From positions 62,001-126,000 of the forward strand of contig JAAEAF010003318.1 in the NCBI GenBank assembly GCA_011037195.1: a stretch of 64,000 bases of DNA. Reading direction: 5' to 3'. Numbering within the stretch: position 1 is the first letter of the stretch; the number at the start of each line of letters is the position of its first letter. The DNA comes from Triatoma infestans (lineage: Eukaryota; Arthropoda; Insecta; Hemiptera; Reduviidae). Positions 42,647 to 63,385 of this stretch are shown one piece after another. The translations under genes and the position numbers were made by a program. The notes beneath the pieces were generated by a model. It had not been told where the DNA came from. It saw only the letters and a program-made list of their open reading frames with translations, and ran no database searches.

Positions 42647-45600
42647 CTGCAATTAGGATCCTCAGGTTAGGTTACAGAGAGATGTAAACATTCATATTCC
42701 TAGTGTAGCTGCTTTGGTACAAAAAAAGCAATCCATAGAAATGTAGTTGTTTTTCAATAAAATTTCATTTTTCTAACCGGTCAATATTTATAACTGAAGT
42801 AGTATTCAACCGCTAGTCAAAAATGGAAACGCCTGCTTGCTTACGTCAACGACACAGATGCTGGTTAAAATCACAAAACTGTATTTTTAAAGGACACTAA
42901 AGCAATGGCATAAAAAGCTCAAACACCTTAAAAAAGATTCAATTTATACAACAGTAAATAAGAGTAAAATCCGATGAGCTTATGTTATACTAAAAACAAA
43001 CAAAAAATACATTAACTAAAAACAAAATTATCAAATTACTTCAACCCATACAAGACGCCTATCCCACACTGCTTTACACTAGTGCCATCAAACTAAACTA
43101 ATGTGTACACCACCATTGACCTTTACAGGTTAGCCAAACTACGACGTGGAAAACGAGAATTATTATCAAATTCTTTTGCCAAAGAAATATCTATATGTGT
43201 AAATAAATTTGAAATTATTTTTAAAAAACTAAAGGAACTAGTAATAGTTATTTCATTTAGAAGTTCAACTTACATTTCTACCTCTATATTTTTTAATTAA
43301 ATTTAAGACGTTTATACACACTGAAATAAGAGAAAGTGTTTATTATATTGCCTAATACGTTAATATATGTACATCTTTTCCCCTAAGTTACGAAATTGTT
43401 TATTGGTAAATGTATTAATAATGTAGTATGTTTTAAAAAATTAGCAAATTGCGGACCATCATTTTTATGCTAATCAATGCATTTAATTCTAAATTAATAA
43501 TTATTCTTATCGGAAAATTAATACCTATACATACATGAAATTTTTTATCTAAACATTATACATAAAAGTAAAATGTAATATTAATAGATGAATAAGATTG
43601 TCAATAAGCTTTCTCTTGCAATTCATTATATATATATATATATATATATATATTTCACACACTTAACGGTCGAGCCTTTAAAGCTATACGACCTTAATAT
43701 TTAATAAATTCATTATATACCTAATAATACTATAAAATAATTGAAATAATAAAAGCTACTTTTTTTTGTTAAGTATTTCCTTAACATAGTGGTTCGCTGA
43801 GTCTGCTATCGATGAGTCGCAGTGTATATTCAAAGTTTTCATTTGGTTCAATTTATATATATTCCAATTTATTTGTAAAAAAATAAAGCGTTTTGTGTCT
43901 GGTAAAATCTTTTGCCTGGAAAGTGCTGATTATTAATAATTACATAATATCCTAAAAACTCAAAACATGATGGTATGACATATTGCCTATAAAGTCTACT
44001 TTTAGATCTAGCGTCACGGCGGTTATTCCAGCCTAACCCTTTCCAACCTACACACATTTCTTATAAAGCCTTTAGAGCTAGTTGATGTGTGCAACAACCT
44101 GACGATTTTTGTTAACAAATACTAACACCTAAGAGAGCGAGAATAGAACTTTCAGGTCACAGGATTTGGTTTCAATAGGCGTTCCTACATTTATAACACG
44201 TTAACGCGAAGTACCTTGCAGTTTGTAACTGATCTTACATTGGTCCTGTTGGTTATCACACTCTTTCCGCTTATAAAATACCATAATTTACAATTTACAG
44301 ACGATTCGATACCAAAATCTAGAAATAGGAATATACATCTGAAGGAACTAGTAATAGTTATTTCATTTAGAAGCTCAACTTACATTTCTATCTCTATTTT
44401 TTAATTAAATTTAAGACGTTCATATCCACTGAAATAAGAGAAAGTGTAAACAAATACTAACATCTAAGAGAGCGACAATAGAACTTTCAGGTCACAGGAT
44501 TTGGCTTCAATAGGCATTCCTTCTACAAACATTTATATTAGGTTAAAGCGAAGTACCTTGCAGTTGGTAACTGAACTTAAATTGGATTTGCCTATATACC
44601 TTTATAGATCTTAGCGCCACAGCGGTTATTCCAGCCTAATACTTCCCAACCTAAGTTGGTAAAATTAAAAACATAATTACCAACTTAGTAACTTATGGCC
44701 ATACTAGAAGTATGTTTATGTTTTAAAAAACGCAGATTCAAGAAATTAACTGTATTTAAAAGAGATCAGACTAGCAAAATATATTAAGAGACAATAAAAA
44801 AAAAAGCTGGAATAGAATAAGTAATATTTCGAGTCATGAATTAACGAATTTCAGAGAACTAAAATTCGCTGCATTCATTGGCCAACAATTTTTCTGGGTG
44901 AACTCGTTTTTAAAGAATAGAATACTTCGTTAATATTCTATTGCATATAAAAGTAATACAATTTTAACCTCATTGCCAATGAGCTTTATAGTAGATATTA
45001 ATTTCCTTTCCAATACTGAAAGAAAATTAAACTTATTCTTAATTGGAAAAGTCTGTTCAATCAACATAATCATCAAAAACAAATGAAAAGAAGCTTAAAA
45101 GTAAAATATTGACAATTTGTTGCATAAAATGTATACATTATGCCCTGAAGTGGCAAAGGCACGATATTTAACACGGTGACTGCTATGCAAGCTTGCCATC
45201 AAGGGAAACAATAATCTTCAAATAATGCACGCCTATCGTCAACTCCACTCGCGCCTAGTGGGCAAAATATATATATATATATCTTACACAAACATAATCA
45301 TTGTTTATATTTATATAAATTTTATTGTATCCTTTTGGCGACACTAAAACTACAATATTACTTGAAATGCAAAATCGAATGCTGGCCCATCTCTGTAAAA
45401 TTTAGACAAAAAGTGTAATCATTTTGACGTAAGAATAAAATGCATAAAAACAATCAAACATATATATTTCTTTAAGATCTTACAACAGTCTCATTTTTAA
45501 ATAACCAACTACTCTGGCAAAACAATATAGTATACAAGTCATACCAAACAATTTAATTAATATAGAAAATAAAAGTACCATTGCACAAATGCCCGGAATT

Positions 45601-45695
45601 TGTACTTTTTTTTTCTAAGGTGCTTAAACAATTCTTATTTTTGGTGCTGCAGATATAACAATATTAAGTATGTAAACCGAATTTAGTAAGTATTC
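42647..45695. other. Spacer upstream of l(2)gl and downstream of QPCT
   Basis: It should contain the l(2)gl leader exon(s) and promoter, which cannot be fixed by eye. It holds a (TA)n run (43626-43652), an (AT)n run near 45268-45282 and the duplicated blocks at 43231-44654. Confidence 0.5.
43231..44654 (+). repeat. Duplicated blocks upstream of l(2)gl
   Basis: Three blocks each occur twice in direct orientation with a few differences: X at 43231-43339 and 44341-44447 (starts AAGGAACTAGTAATAG); Y at 44114-44243 and 44449-44585 (contains CTTTCAGGTCACAGGATTTG); Z at 43984-44050 and 44588-44654 (contains CGGTTATTCCAGCCTAA). The second set is contiguous in the order X-Y-Z; the first is dispersed and has Z before Y. 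No coding content. Confidence 0.85.
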
Positions 45696-45701
45696 TTTAT
45701 T
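45696..45701 (-). terminator. Candidate polyadenylation signal of QPCT
   Basis: AATAAA on the minus strand about 56 bases past the glutaminyl cyclase stop codon. The position fits; chance occurrence cannot be excluded. Confidence 0.5.
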
Positions 45702-45756
45702 TTGTTTAAGGAAGAATCGATTATAAATGAATATTAAAAAAAAAAAATCTTATATC

Positions 45757-55515
<9,759 letters not shown>

Positions 55516-56848
55516 AATTGACAGGATACGTCCACTGACTGAACACGAAGAGATAAAAATTAAAGAAATGCCATAAAGGATCAATAATAAAAAGAAAGCC
55601 AATGAAGTGATGTATGGATTACTACTCCCACACAACAAATATACAAATTGCAAAGTGAACTAAACCACTCATTTTTCGATCCGGCCTCCTCTCCACCGCC
55701 AGTTACACATCACATGATATTTGACAGATGGGAGTGGAAACCGCCGGTAGAGGGAGAGTCTGACCACTAATGAAAGGTTAGCCAGATTTTATCATGACGG
55801 CCAGAAGGTTATGTACAACGCCTTTTTCGTGTTTCCTGGAAAATTAGTACTAAGCCATAACTAGGTTAGATTCTTCGCATTTAAATTTCAAGTTTCGCAT
55901 CAAGATTAAGTTGCAAACATTTATATTTAATTTTCTGAACTTTTCAACTGAATGAATTTTAGAAAAATACCGCGTTTGAATTTGGAAACGTAACAAAATA
56001 GCTTGATGGCAGGATAGACCCTTTTTCATATTTATCCTTCTTAGAATGGTCAAATTTATTTATAGTTTTCACATTACGTATATACACTTAAAACAAGTGT
56101 AAATAATAATTTTCAAGAAATATAATGGAAATAAAGGTAATATTAAAGGTGGTTATTTCGCGAAATATTCACGAATGTTGTAAAACAGATTATTCTAAAT
56201 ATTTGTTTATTGCTGATTTTAATATTAATTGATTTGATCTTTTAGGCTTCCATGGCCACTCTCATTAAACACTCAAGTTTCCGGGGGTGAGATCGCGTCG
56301 AGTGATTAGCTATAAACCGACATTGCAATGAGCTTCTTCGGGGTCCTGTCCCTTTCAATGGCTCCATTAACATTTAAGGTGACACAACTACGGGAAAACC
56401 TCGGTTTTGATGCGATCTTAACCCGGAACCTGAAGTGTTTTGCATTGATTTAATACGTTCAAGAGGTTAACAATCTAGAAAATGCGCAGTCATTATGTAA
56501 TTTTTCAATTTTCTACTTTCGAAAGAATGTATGAAACAATCGAATCAATGCAGAACACTAATTCCTGCGCCTACCAGTTGGACCGATGTATTTGTTTTTT
56601 ATTTCTTAATGCCTCCGTAAGGGAATCAGAAGACGGGCAGCAGAGCTCGGAATGGGCCACTAAGGATCTCAGGAGGCGACAAATGGGTGCGGGGGTGAAG
56701 CAACGATTAATAAATATTTAATAATAAACGCTGTTTATGTTATTTCTGTTTTTAAGCATAACATATAGTGTGGATAGTGTTTACAGAATAAACCTACTTT
56801 CGCGAGTGGATAGCTATTCTACATTTTTACCCAATAATTTTTTCTAAT

Positions 56849-56882
56849 GTCCAGCGCGCTACCACTGAGCTAATCCCCTCCA
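56849..56882 (-). mobile_element. tRNA-derived SINE, family A, head only (copy 6)
   Basis: The minus strand reads GAGGGGATTAGCTCAGTGGT then AGCGCGCTGGAC: an intact box A region with nothing of the SINE body after it. Confidence 0.65.
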
Positions 56883-57131
56883 TCTCCCTTGGCTTACTCC
56901 AATGCTAGGGACAGACACCCTAGTTTGAGTACTGTGTTTGTCCTTGACTGTAAAGAGTAAAGTGTATGTAGTGTAAGTGTATTGAGTACTGTTCTGGCGA
57001 AGTGCGTAGAGTACTGAGATGTGGTAACCTGTGGGGTCGCTACTCCCCAAGTAACTGCATGCAATAGGTTACCCTTGGTGGCATCCCATGGTGATCCCCA
57101 AACAGAATGTTAAGAAGGAACTTTCTGTGAT

Positions 57132-57710
57132 TTTTACTTTTTCTTACTCCTTCTATGAGGAAGTATTGCTATCGTGCTACATTTTCAAATTGAATTTTCA
57201 CCGGAAAAACATGAGCTAATGGTCTGCATGTTTGTGGGAATTAACAGACATTAACAAATGAAAAGTCGCAGGAAGCTCAAACTTGATATTCCATTAAGGC
57301 ATTAACGGTTCTTAGGCACAAAGATTTTTGGCATAATCCATTAACCGGAAGTGCGACTTTACTCAAAGTTTTTTTAGGTTTTCGTGATTTTCTCAAAAAC
57401 GTTTACAACGGTTAAAACGGGAGTTTTCTCTAAACATGGAACGTTTGCTGCTTAGTTAGAAGCTATCATTTTTATTTCAAACATTTGTGAAAAAATTGGT
57501 TTTGGAGGGGTATTAGAAGCCTGACAATTTAAATTTACATAAGCTTTCTTAGTTGAGATATAGAGCGTTCTGTATGACACTGCTCAGGTATACAGTCAAA
57601 TCCCCTCCACTGTTTTTTAAGGCCAGGCGAACTAAAACTTCTTACTGCAATTTTAATTAAAATTTCTTAATTAGGGTAAGAGAAAGTCGTGTGAGTGTTT
57701 CACCCTAGAT
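57132..57710 (-). mobile_element. Helentron-like non-autonomous element, copy 3
   Basis: On the minus strand it begins ATCTAGGGTGAAACACTCAC and GACTTTCTCTTACCC and ends ACTTCCTCATAGAAGGAGTA with AGAAAAAGTAAAAA. The core block GTCGCACTTCCGGTTAATG is present near 57340-57357. The internal region is partly replaced or rearranged. Confidence 0.65.
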
Positions 57711-57758
57711 TTTTTGTACGTCATTTCTTTTTTCAAATAAACCACTTAGTTTCTTTTT

Positions 57759-57830
57759 AACTTATGGGGATTATGCCAATCTAATTTATGGGAATTATGC
57801 CAATTTAACTTATGGGAATTATGCCAAATC
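57759..57830 (+). repeat. 24-bp minisatellite, three units
   Basis: Three head-to-tail units of AACTTATGGGAATTATGCC plus five bases, with a few substitutions. Confidence 0.85.
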
Positions 57831-58444
57831 TCTGGAACAAAATTTCATAATATGACATTATGCTATAATAAAGCCAGCCTATAATTTAATATATTATTTA
57901 TTTGAAATTTAAAAATATTTTCGTACTGTTATATTTCTTTGTTGGCCGTTGGGTCAAATACCTGCGTTAAAAAATGTGTTGCTATCTTTTCGATCTGTTC
58001 AAATGAGGTAAAATGGAAAAAGATCTTTTCTTTTTGACTTTTTTTTTTAATTCAATCCGTCAATAATTCAAAGGATTCTATATGAAAAATAAAATAAATA
58101 TAATAATGTTAACCAAAACTAGAGAAAGTAACTATTAAAAATAGACAAATGAACGAGAAAAGTACAGACTATATATAATTATAAAACTTTAAATATATAT
58201 ATTATATATGTAAGTAATACACATATTTTTCTATGACATACTTACGGAAAAACATCAGCAGAAATTGGTGTTTATCTATAACCTACCATATTAACCATAA
58301 CCTCGCTCTTAATGTTTATGTGATTGACAAAAACACATATCTTAATTCGGGTCGGTTCATTCAAGTTGGTGATTCATAGTTTGGTCAATTTCTTGATACA
58401 TCTTTTTTAAATTTTCTTTTATTTACCCTGAAAAGTGAACGATA

Positions 58445-59599
58445 ATGGGCAAGCACGAAGTGGGTACACCAAAGTACATAGCTAATAAAATTAAAGCCAA
58501 AGGACTTCAAAAGCTTAGATGGTACTGTCAAATGTGTCAAAAACAGTGTCGAGATGAGAATGGCTTCAAGTGTCATATGACTTCGGAATCACATCATAGA
58601 CAGTTACTACTTTTTTCCGAAAATCAAGATAAGTACCTTAGTTATTTCTCTAAAGAATTCGCTAATGGATATTTGGAACTTTTACGAAGGCAATTCGGTA
58701 CGAAAAGGGTCCATGCTAACCGAGTTTATCAGGAATACATTTCTGATCGACACCATTTGCATATGAATTCAACACAATGGGAAACACTGACGGATTTTGT
58801 AAAGTGGTTAGGGAGAGAGGGTAAATGTGTCGTTGATGAGACAGAGAAAGGCTGGTTTGTCACCTTTATAGATAGGGATCCAGAAACTATTAGACTGCAA
58901 GAAGCTATGGCTAAGAAGGATAAAATGGATAAAGATGATAATGAAAGAATGATGGAATTTCTTGACAAACAAATAGCCCGAGGAAAAAAGTTATCAAAAA
59001 ATGTTACGGAAAGCATACCTACAGATCTTAAGCGACCAGATGATGAAAAAATTGTTTTGAATCTACCAATAAAGAAAATCGAAACCACCAAGATAGAAGC
59101 TCAACCTTCACCACTTTTGAATTTTAAGAAACCTCTGCCACCAGTAAAACATAACGGGATTTCTAAGAAAGAAGAAAGGAAGAAGACTGCATTAGATGAA
59201 ATTATGGAAGAGGAAGAAGAGAGAAGAATAAAACTTAAAAGGAGAGAAAACTGGTTAAGTGAAGGTATCGTAGTGAAAGTTATAACGGATTCCCTAGGTG
59301 AGAAATATGAAAATAAAAAAGGAATAGTGGAGAAAGTTACAGATAAATTTATTGCTGTGATTAGAATGATTGACACAAATCACAAGCTTAAACTTGATCA
59401 GGCACATCTAGAGACTGTAATACCTGCTATTGGCAGAAAAGTGAAGATATTAAATGGTGGTTATGCAGGCCTAATTGCAGAACTTTTAGAAATAGATACA
59501 AAAAAGTTCTGTGGTTCTTTAAGGATATCCAGTGGCCCATTGAGTGGGAAAGTAATTGACATTCCATATGAAGATTTCAGTAAACTAAGTGATTTTTAA
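58445..59599 (+). CDS. KIN: KIN17 DNA/RNA-binding protein
   Basis: One uninterrupted frame of 384 codons (human KIN 393). The start MGKHEVGTPKYIANKIKAKG is the conserved N-terminus. A C2H2 zinc finger follows with spacing C28-x2-C31-x12-H44-x5-H50. The KIN17 winged-helix domain (about 51-160) contains RRQFGTKRVHANRVYQEYI. The middle is a charged, Lys/Glu-rich region with likely coiled coil (about 160-260), and the C-terminus (about 268-383) holds the SH3-like/KOW tandem (WLSEGIVVKVIT, VKILNGGYAG). KIN17 is a nuclear protein tied to DNA replication, damage response and RNA processing. It is intronless here, but the flanks show no poly(A) tract or target duplication, so I do not call it a retrocopy. 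RAD54 lies about 1 kb downstream on the same strand. Confidence 0.97.
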   Translation: MGKHEVGTPKYIANKIKAKGLQKLRWYCQMCQKQCRDENGFKCHMTSESHHRQLLLFSENQDKYLSYFSKEFANGYLELLRRQFGTKRVHANRVYQEYISDRHHLHMNSTQWETLTDFVKWLGREGKCVVDETEKGWFVTFIDRDPETIRLQEAMAKKDKMDKDDNERMMEFLDKQIARGKKLSKNVTESIPTDLKRPDDEKIVLNLPIKKIETTKIEAQPSPLLNFKKPLPPVKHNGISKKEERKKTALDEIMEEEEERRIKLKRRENWLSEGIVVKVITDSLGEKYENKKGIVEKVTDKFIAVIRMIDTNHKLKLDQAHLETVIPAIGRKVKILNGGYAGLIAELLEIDTKKFCGSLRISSGPLSGKVIDIPYEDFSKLSDF

Positions 59600-59640
59600 T
59601 CAGGACATTCAGCAGTGAACTTGTAAAATTTTTTTGTGTA

Positions 59641-59646
59641 AATAAA
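59641..59646 (+). terminator. Candidate polyadenylation signal of KIN17
   Basis: AATAAA 42 bases after the stop codon, followed by a T-rich stretch. Confidence 0.55.
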
Positions 59647-60104
59647 TTTTTTTTTTAATTTTTTGTTTTCTGTTAAATCAAAACGAGGATTGATTTATCT
59701 TCTTCAGTTTTGTATAAACAGCAAAAGTGAAGCTGTTTAACGATTGTGCTGTGACCTCGGCCAAAAGATCCTTTTGATGTATAATTTCAAACAAGTATTT
59801 AATACTTAATCATCTTTGAACGATTTCTATCAGCGAACAGACTCGTTAAATTTGCTTTAGATTTAACTGCACTATTGTATTTCAGATATCCTAAGTCAAA
59901 TACTTGACCGCAACCTGTTCGAATCATCAAGTGAAACAGCTTCATTTTTCTTGTACACATAAAACTGAAAGAGATAAATCAGTTGAATGGGTAGTGTGTG
60001 TAATAATGGAAATAATAGAAGGATTCATTTTTTTTTTAATGAATAGTTTGGGTACAAAAATTACAAAAGGACACATGAAGTTTCAGAGATATTTTATGTG
60101 ATAG

Positions 60105-60235
60105 GCTGCTTCTTATGACAAAAACTTCCTGATGATGGGCGAACGCCCAAAACTGGTCGATGACCAAAAAAAGAAGCAGGCTATCACGGAAAATATTTCC
60201 GATGCTTGCCAGCTCTGCGGAACCAACTAAACACA
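60105..60235 (+). repeat. Single copy of the hammerhead-like repeat
   Basis: CTGATGA (60129-60135), one U, the hairpin GGGC-GAAC-GCCC (60137-60148), then AAAACTGGTCGATGACC. The first core is perfect (CUGAUGA), but GAAA has become AAAA, and stem I (CUUC with GAUG) has one mismatch. The shared linker AAGAAGCAGGCTATCACGG and the flank CAGCTCTGCGGAACCAAC tie it to the array at 33652, where that flank occurs inverted. Confidence 0.6.
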
Positions 60236-60628
60236 TGTAGTTGCTTGGGCATTTGAATTAAACTTAAATTAAAAATTTTAGAGGGTAATAATTCATTAGA
60301 TAATATGTTTCGTTTTACACTTTTCCTAATCTTTGAACAAATAACGGTATTCAACGCACTGTCCGTTTGGTAAATCCTTTTCTTTCACTAAAAGTACTGT
60401 TTTCTTTCTTGACAACTGGTGAAACCATGTTATAACCTTCTGGCGCCTATGTACTGGCGGGATGCATGAACTATTGTGCTGGAAGTGAATATACTTATAT
60501 ACATATAATGTTTTATAATCTGTAACTGTTTGCTTTTGTGAAAAAAAAAATCTTTAGTTTAAAGTGCCTTTTTATTGTGGAAAATCTTTATGAGCCACAT
60601 AATCTGAGAAGATTTTTCTTTAAGAGAA

Positions 60629-62736
60629 ATGGTAAGTGCTTCTTTAAAACTTCTGATTCATTGAATTCATTTCAATTTCTACTTCATTGAACTTATTCAC
60701 GTTCCCAAAGAGGAGAAGCCATGCTCCAAGCCAAATTGCCAAAAGAGCTCTACAACAAACCGAAAATTTAGATTTTCCTGTTGCAAAAAAAAATCACTTA
60801 TCATTGAACAAGAAGAGTTTGGTAGGATCTAAGTCAGATACTACTGAGAAAATTGAACTCTCTAATGTTACTACTGACGAGAACACTCCTCATAATGGAC
60901 TACCGACTTCAATATCTGATCATGTATGTATTTTTTATTTTGTTTTCTTAAGAACTTTGTATAGATATATTGTATAAGTCTGTGTATGTTTGCATACGAG
61001 TGCTTTTGTATCCATTTATCGTATGCTAATGACATTGTTTCTTTTTATTTCATAGGAAGCAAGAATTAGGAGTCTTCTATCAAAACCTTTCAGAATTCCT
61101 CTCATTGGCTATACAGGTGGAATTTCTGGTCGAGTTCTTGGAATGCGTAAAGATGGAGTGCGGAGACCATTGCATGATCCTCTGGCACCTAATGCCCTAG
61201 TATTGTATGTCCCACCTCAATTATCTGCACATGATCAGTTACATTTAGACAAGTAAGGTCTTTTTGTACCCTAATTAATATAGTATAATTATTTTAAAGT
61301 CATTTATTTTATTAAGTGTTATTTAATTGGTAGGGAGAAACAGTTAGTTCATATAGTGGTTGATCCTGTCCTAGGAGATATATTACGACCTCATCAACGT
61401 GAAGTAAGTCAGATTTGTAGCTGATTTTTTTTTTACCCTTATTATAAATATATATACTGTTCAAGTACAGTTGTGAATTTCCCTTATTCGTTACTACAAA
61501 ATTATTTATTGGCTTGAAATTAGATTTTTGTTATTGAACTTACCTTTTTTACGTTTGAATAGAACTGCGAAAAATGTTTTTCTACTCCTCATAGTTTATT
61601 TTTCGTCTTTCTGTGAGAAATAAATAAAATGGAGCGTCAGTGTAGGTGGAGTTTCCGGGTCAAGTAGTGCTGCTGTAGCTCTAGATTTTCTCTTCCTTGG
61701 AGCCTCTAAAGCTCAGTGATAGGTAGATGTCTGTAATGAGAGAACATCCCCCCTCGGAGGCTGGCGTACTCAAAGGAGGCTCCAGGATGCAATACATGTA
61801 TCAAGTCGCAGTGTACCTTAAAAAAAAAAAACATGGGCTTTTGTAGAGGGCAACTACTTTAGATAGTGTATCATAGGCAAACATTAACTTACATACATGC
61901 ATTTCCACACATACATACATATAATTACAGACAATCATACATACATACATTTCCACCTCCATATTCCTACACTTTTGACTGTAACATATAACTAATATAC
62001 AAGTTTATGACTCGTAAGACAACAAGAGATCTTTTAGAAAGCAATGGTTTTAACTTTGAAAATAACCCCCTCTCTATTCAGCAATTTAATAAACCTATAA
62101 GTGTAACTACGTGTAAAAAAAAAGAACAACTGTAAATTATGCAGCTATAAAAAAACTTAAAGAAGGCGTTGATCCAGCTATTTCTTCAATCTTGGCGTTC
62201 TTGGGTATTTCGGACTAACAAAACCAAATAGAAGAAGTTGATGTGTACAACACGTGAATGTAGTGTATTCATAAGCAACTTCTAGATCAACACTCACTTA
62301 CACATGCATATAGTAACTTCAAACATACACAGTTCTTGGTAGCATGGATTTGGCTTGCTGACTCTCTATAATGATTAGTACATTTTATGTTTTGCTTAAC
62401 AGTGATATATCTGATCTTTAGTATGTTTGAAAGGAATAGAAGAATGAAACAAATATAACCACTCATTTCTTTTCTTACATGCAGCTTTTTTATATATCAT
62501 TATTATCATTTATCCTAATATATTATTATTTTTCTCTCTAGGGTGTTAAGTTCATGTATGAGTGTGTGACCGGTCAAAGAATAGAAGGCGCTTATGGTTG
62601 TATTATGGCTGATGAGATGGGACTTGGCAAAACTTTGCAATGTATAACATTGATGTGGACTCTACTTCGTCAAAGTCCGGAAGCTAAACCAACTATAGAC
62701 AAAGCAATAATTGTGGCCCCAAGTTCTCTGGTCAAG
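60629..62736 (+). CDS. RAD54: RAD54 recombination-repair ATPase, 5' part (gene continues past window end)
   Basis: Coding exons in the window: 60629-60631, 60711-60923, 61056-61252, 61334-61403, 62542-62736; phases agree, 226 codons so far. The first coding exon contributes only ATG; the donor GTAAGT follows at once, and the next exon gives [13 protein letters not shown], so the protein begins MRRSHAPSQ as in vertebrate RAD54. A frame opening at 60687 (MNLFTF...) is intron read-through, not the start. Later exons show [29 protein letters not shown] and [10 protein letters not shown]. The Snf2 helicase motif I is [12 protein letters not shown], with Walker lysine at residue 191 (human K189). 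The protein is a nuclear double-stranded-DNA translocase that works with RAD51. The remaining ATPase motifs lie beyond 64000. Confidence 0.97.
61631..61830 (+). mobile_element. tRNA-derived SINE, family A, copy 7
   Basis: The head is worn (GGGTCAAGTAGTGCTG at the box B position). The body reads TCTAGATTTTCTCTTCCTTG, GTCTGTAATGAGAGAACATC and CTCGGAGGCTGGC. It ends TCAAGTCGCAGTGTACCTTA with an A-run. It lies in RAD54 intron 4. Confidence 0.7.
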
Positions 62737-63385
62737 GTAAGTGATAATAAATGTTAATATTAAAATGAAGGCATTGAAAGCATTTGTCTCATTTGGCCGA
62801 ATACAAACCTAGTGCAATTTTTTTCGCCATCTTTTCATTCTCGATTCATTACTACTTCAGTCATTGTTACAAAGCCAATATTAACAAATGGGGGCAGTTT
62901 TCACTTTGCGGCGTTGGATTAGGAGTGTATGAAATTAATTTAAGTTTATGAAAAAAATCTAATGATGCGATGCCAGGCGCCCACAACATTGTTTGAAATA
63001 GCAGAAAACACCTCCTGGAATATACTCTTCAGGATGGGGAGGCTTGATCTATTTTTGTGACTGGGGCAGTTTGACTAAGCCACTTGCGCTATTAGTGAAA
63101 TCAAAAATTTGAAGCAGCCCCTAGATTGAACAATGTACTTTCAAAACTCAAACGGAGCAACAGAGCAAAGCGATTGGCAGAGTAATAACGAAGAGAGATT
63201 AAAAGACTTCAGATAAAAAGGCCAACTTCACACAAATTTTTAAGGATGTTGGCTTCAGCGGCTTACGGCAATGCCTGTAGGAACAGCCATGATATTAGAA
63301 AAGTTTTGCCATATGGTTAGTACTCGATGTGTGGCTTCCTGTACATTCAATGATTGTGATTGTTTCGTTTGTAACTTAAAAACGT

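Larger units (their letters stand above)
55516..58444. other. Divergent spacer between QPCT and KIN17
   Basis: It should hold both promoters. Near 55680-55780 a GC-rich patch has a loose inverted repeat (CTCTCCACCGCC with GGAAACCGCCGGTAGAGGG) close to the QPCT start. The rest holds a SINE head, a palindrome (57023-57073), a Helentron-like copy and a 24-bp minisatellite. The segment 56240-56720 shows no conserved coding motif. Confidence 0.45.

Noticed and set aside
58445..59599. KIN17 as a processed retrocopy
   Set aside because: It is intronless, but the frame is intact, and there is no genomic poly(A) tract or target duplication. A normal gene is the simpler call.
60687..60977. Open frame starting [10 protein letters not shown] as the RAD54 start
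   Set aside because: Its first residues are intron sequence. The donor after ATG at 60631 and the acceptor at 60710 rebuild the conserved MRRS start.
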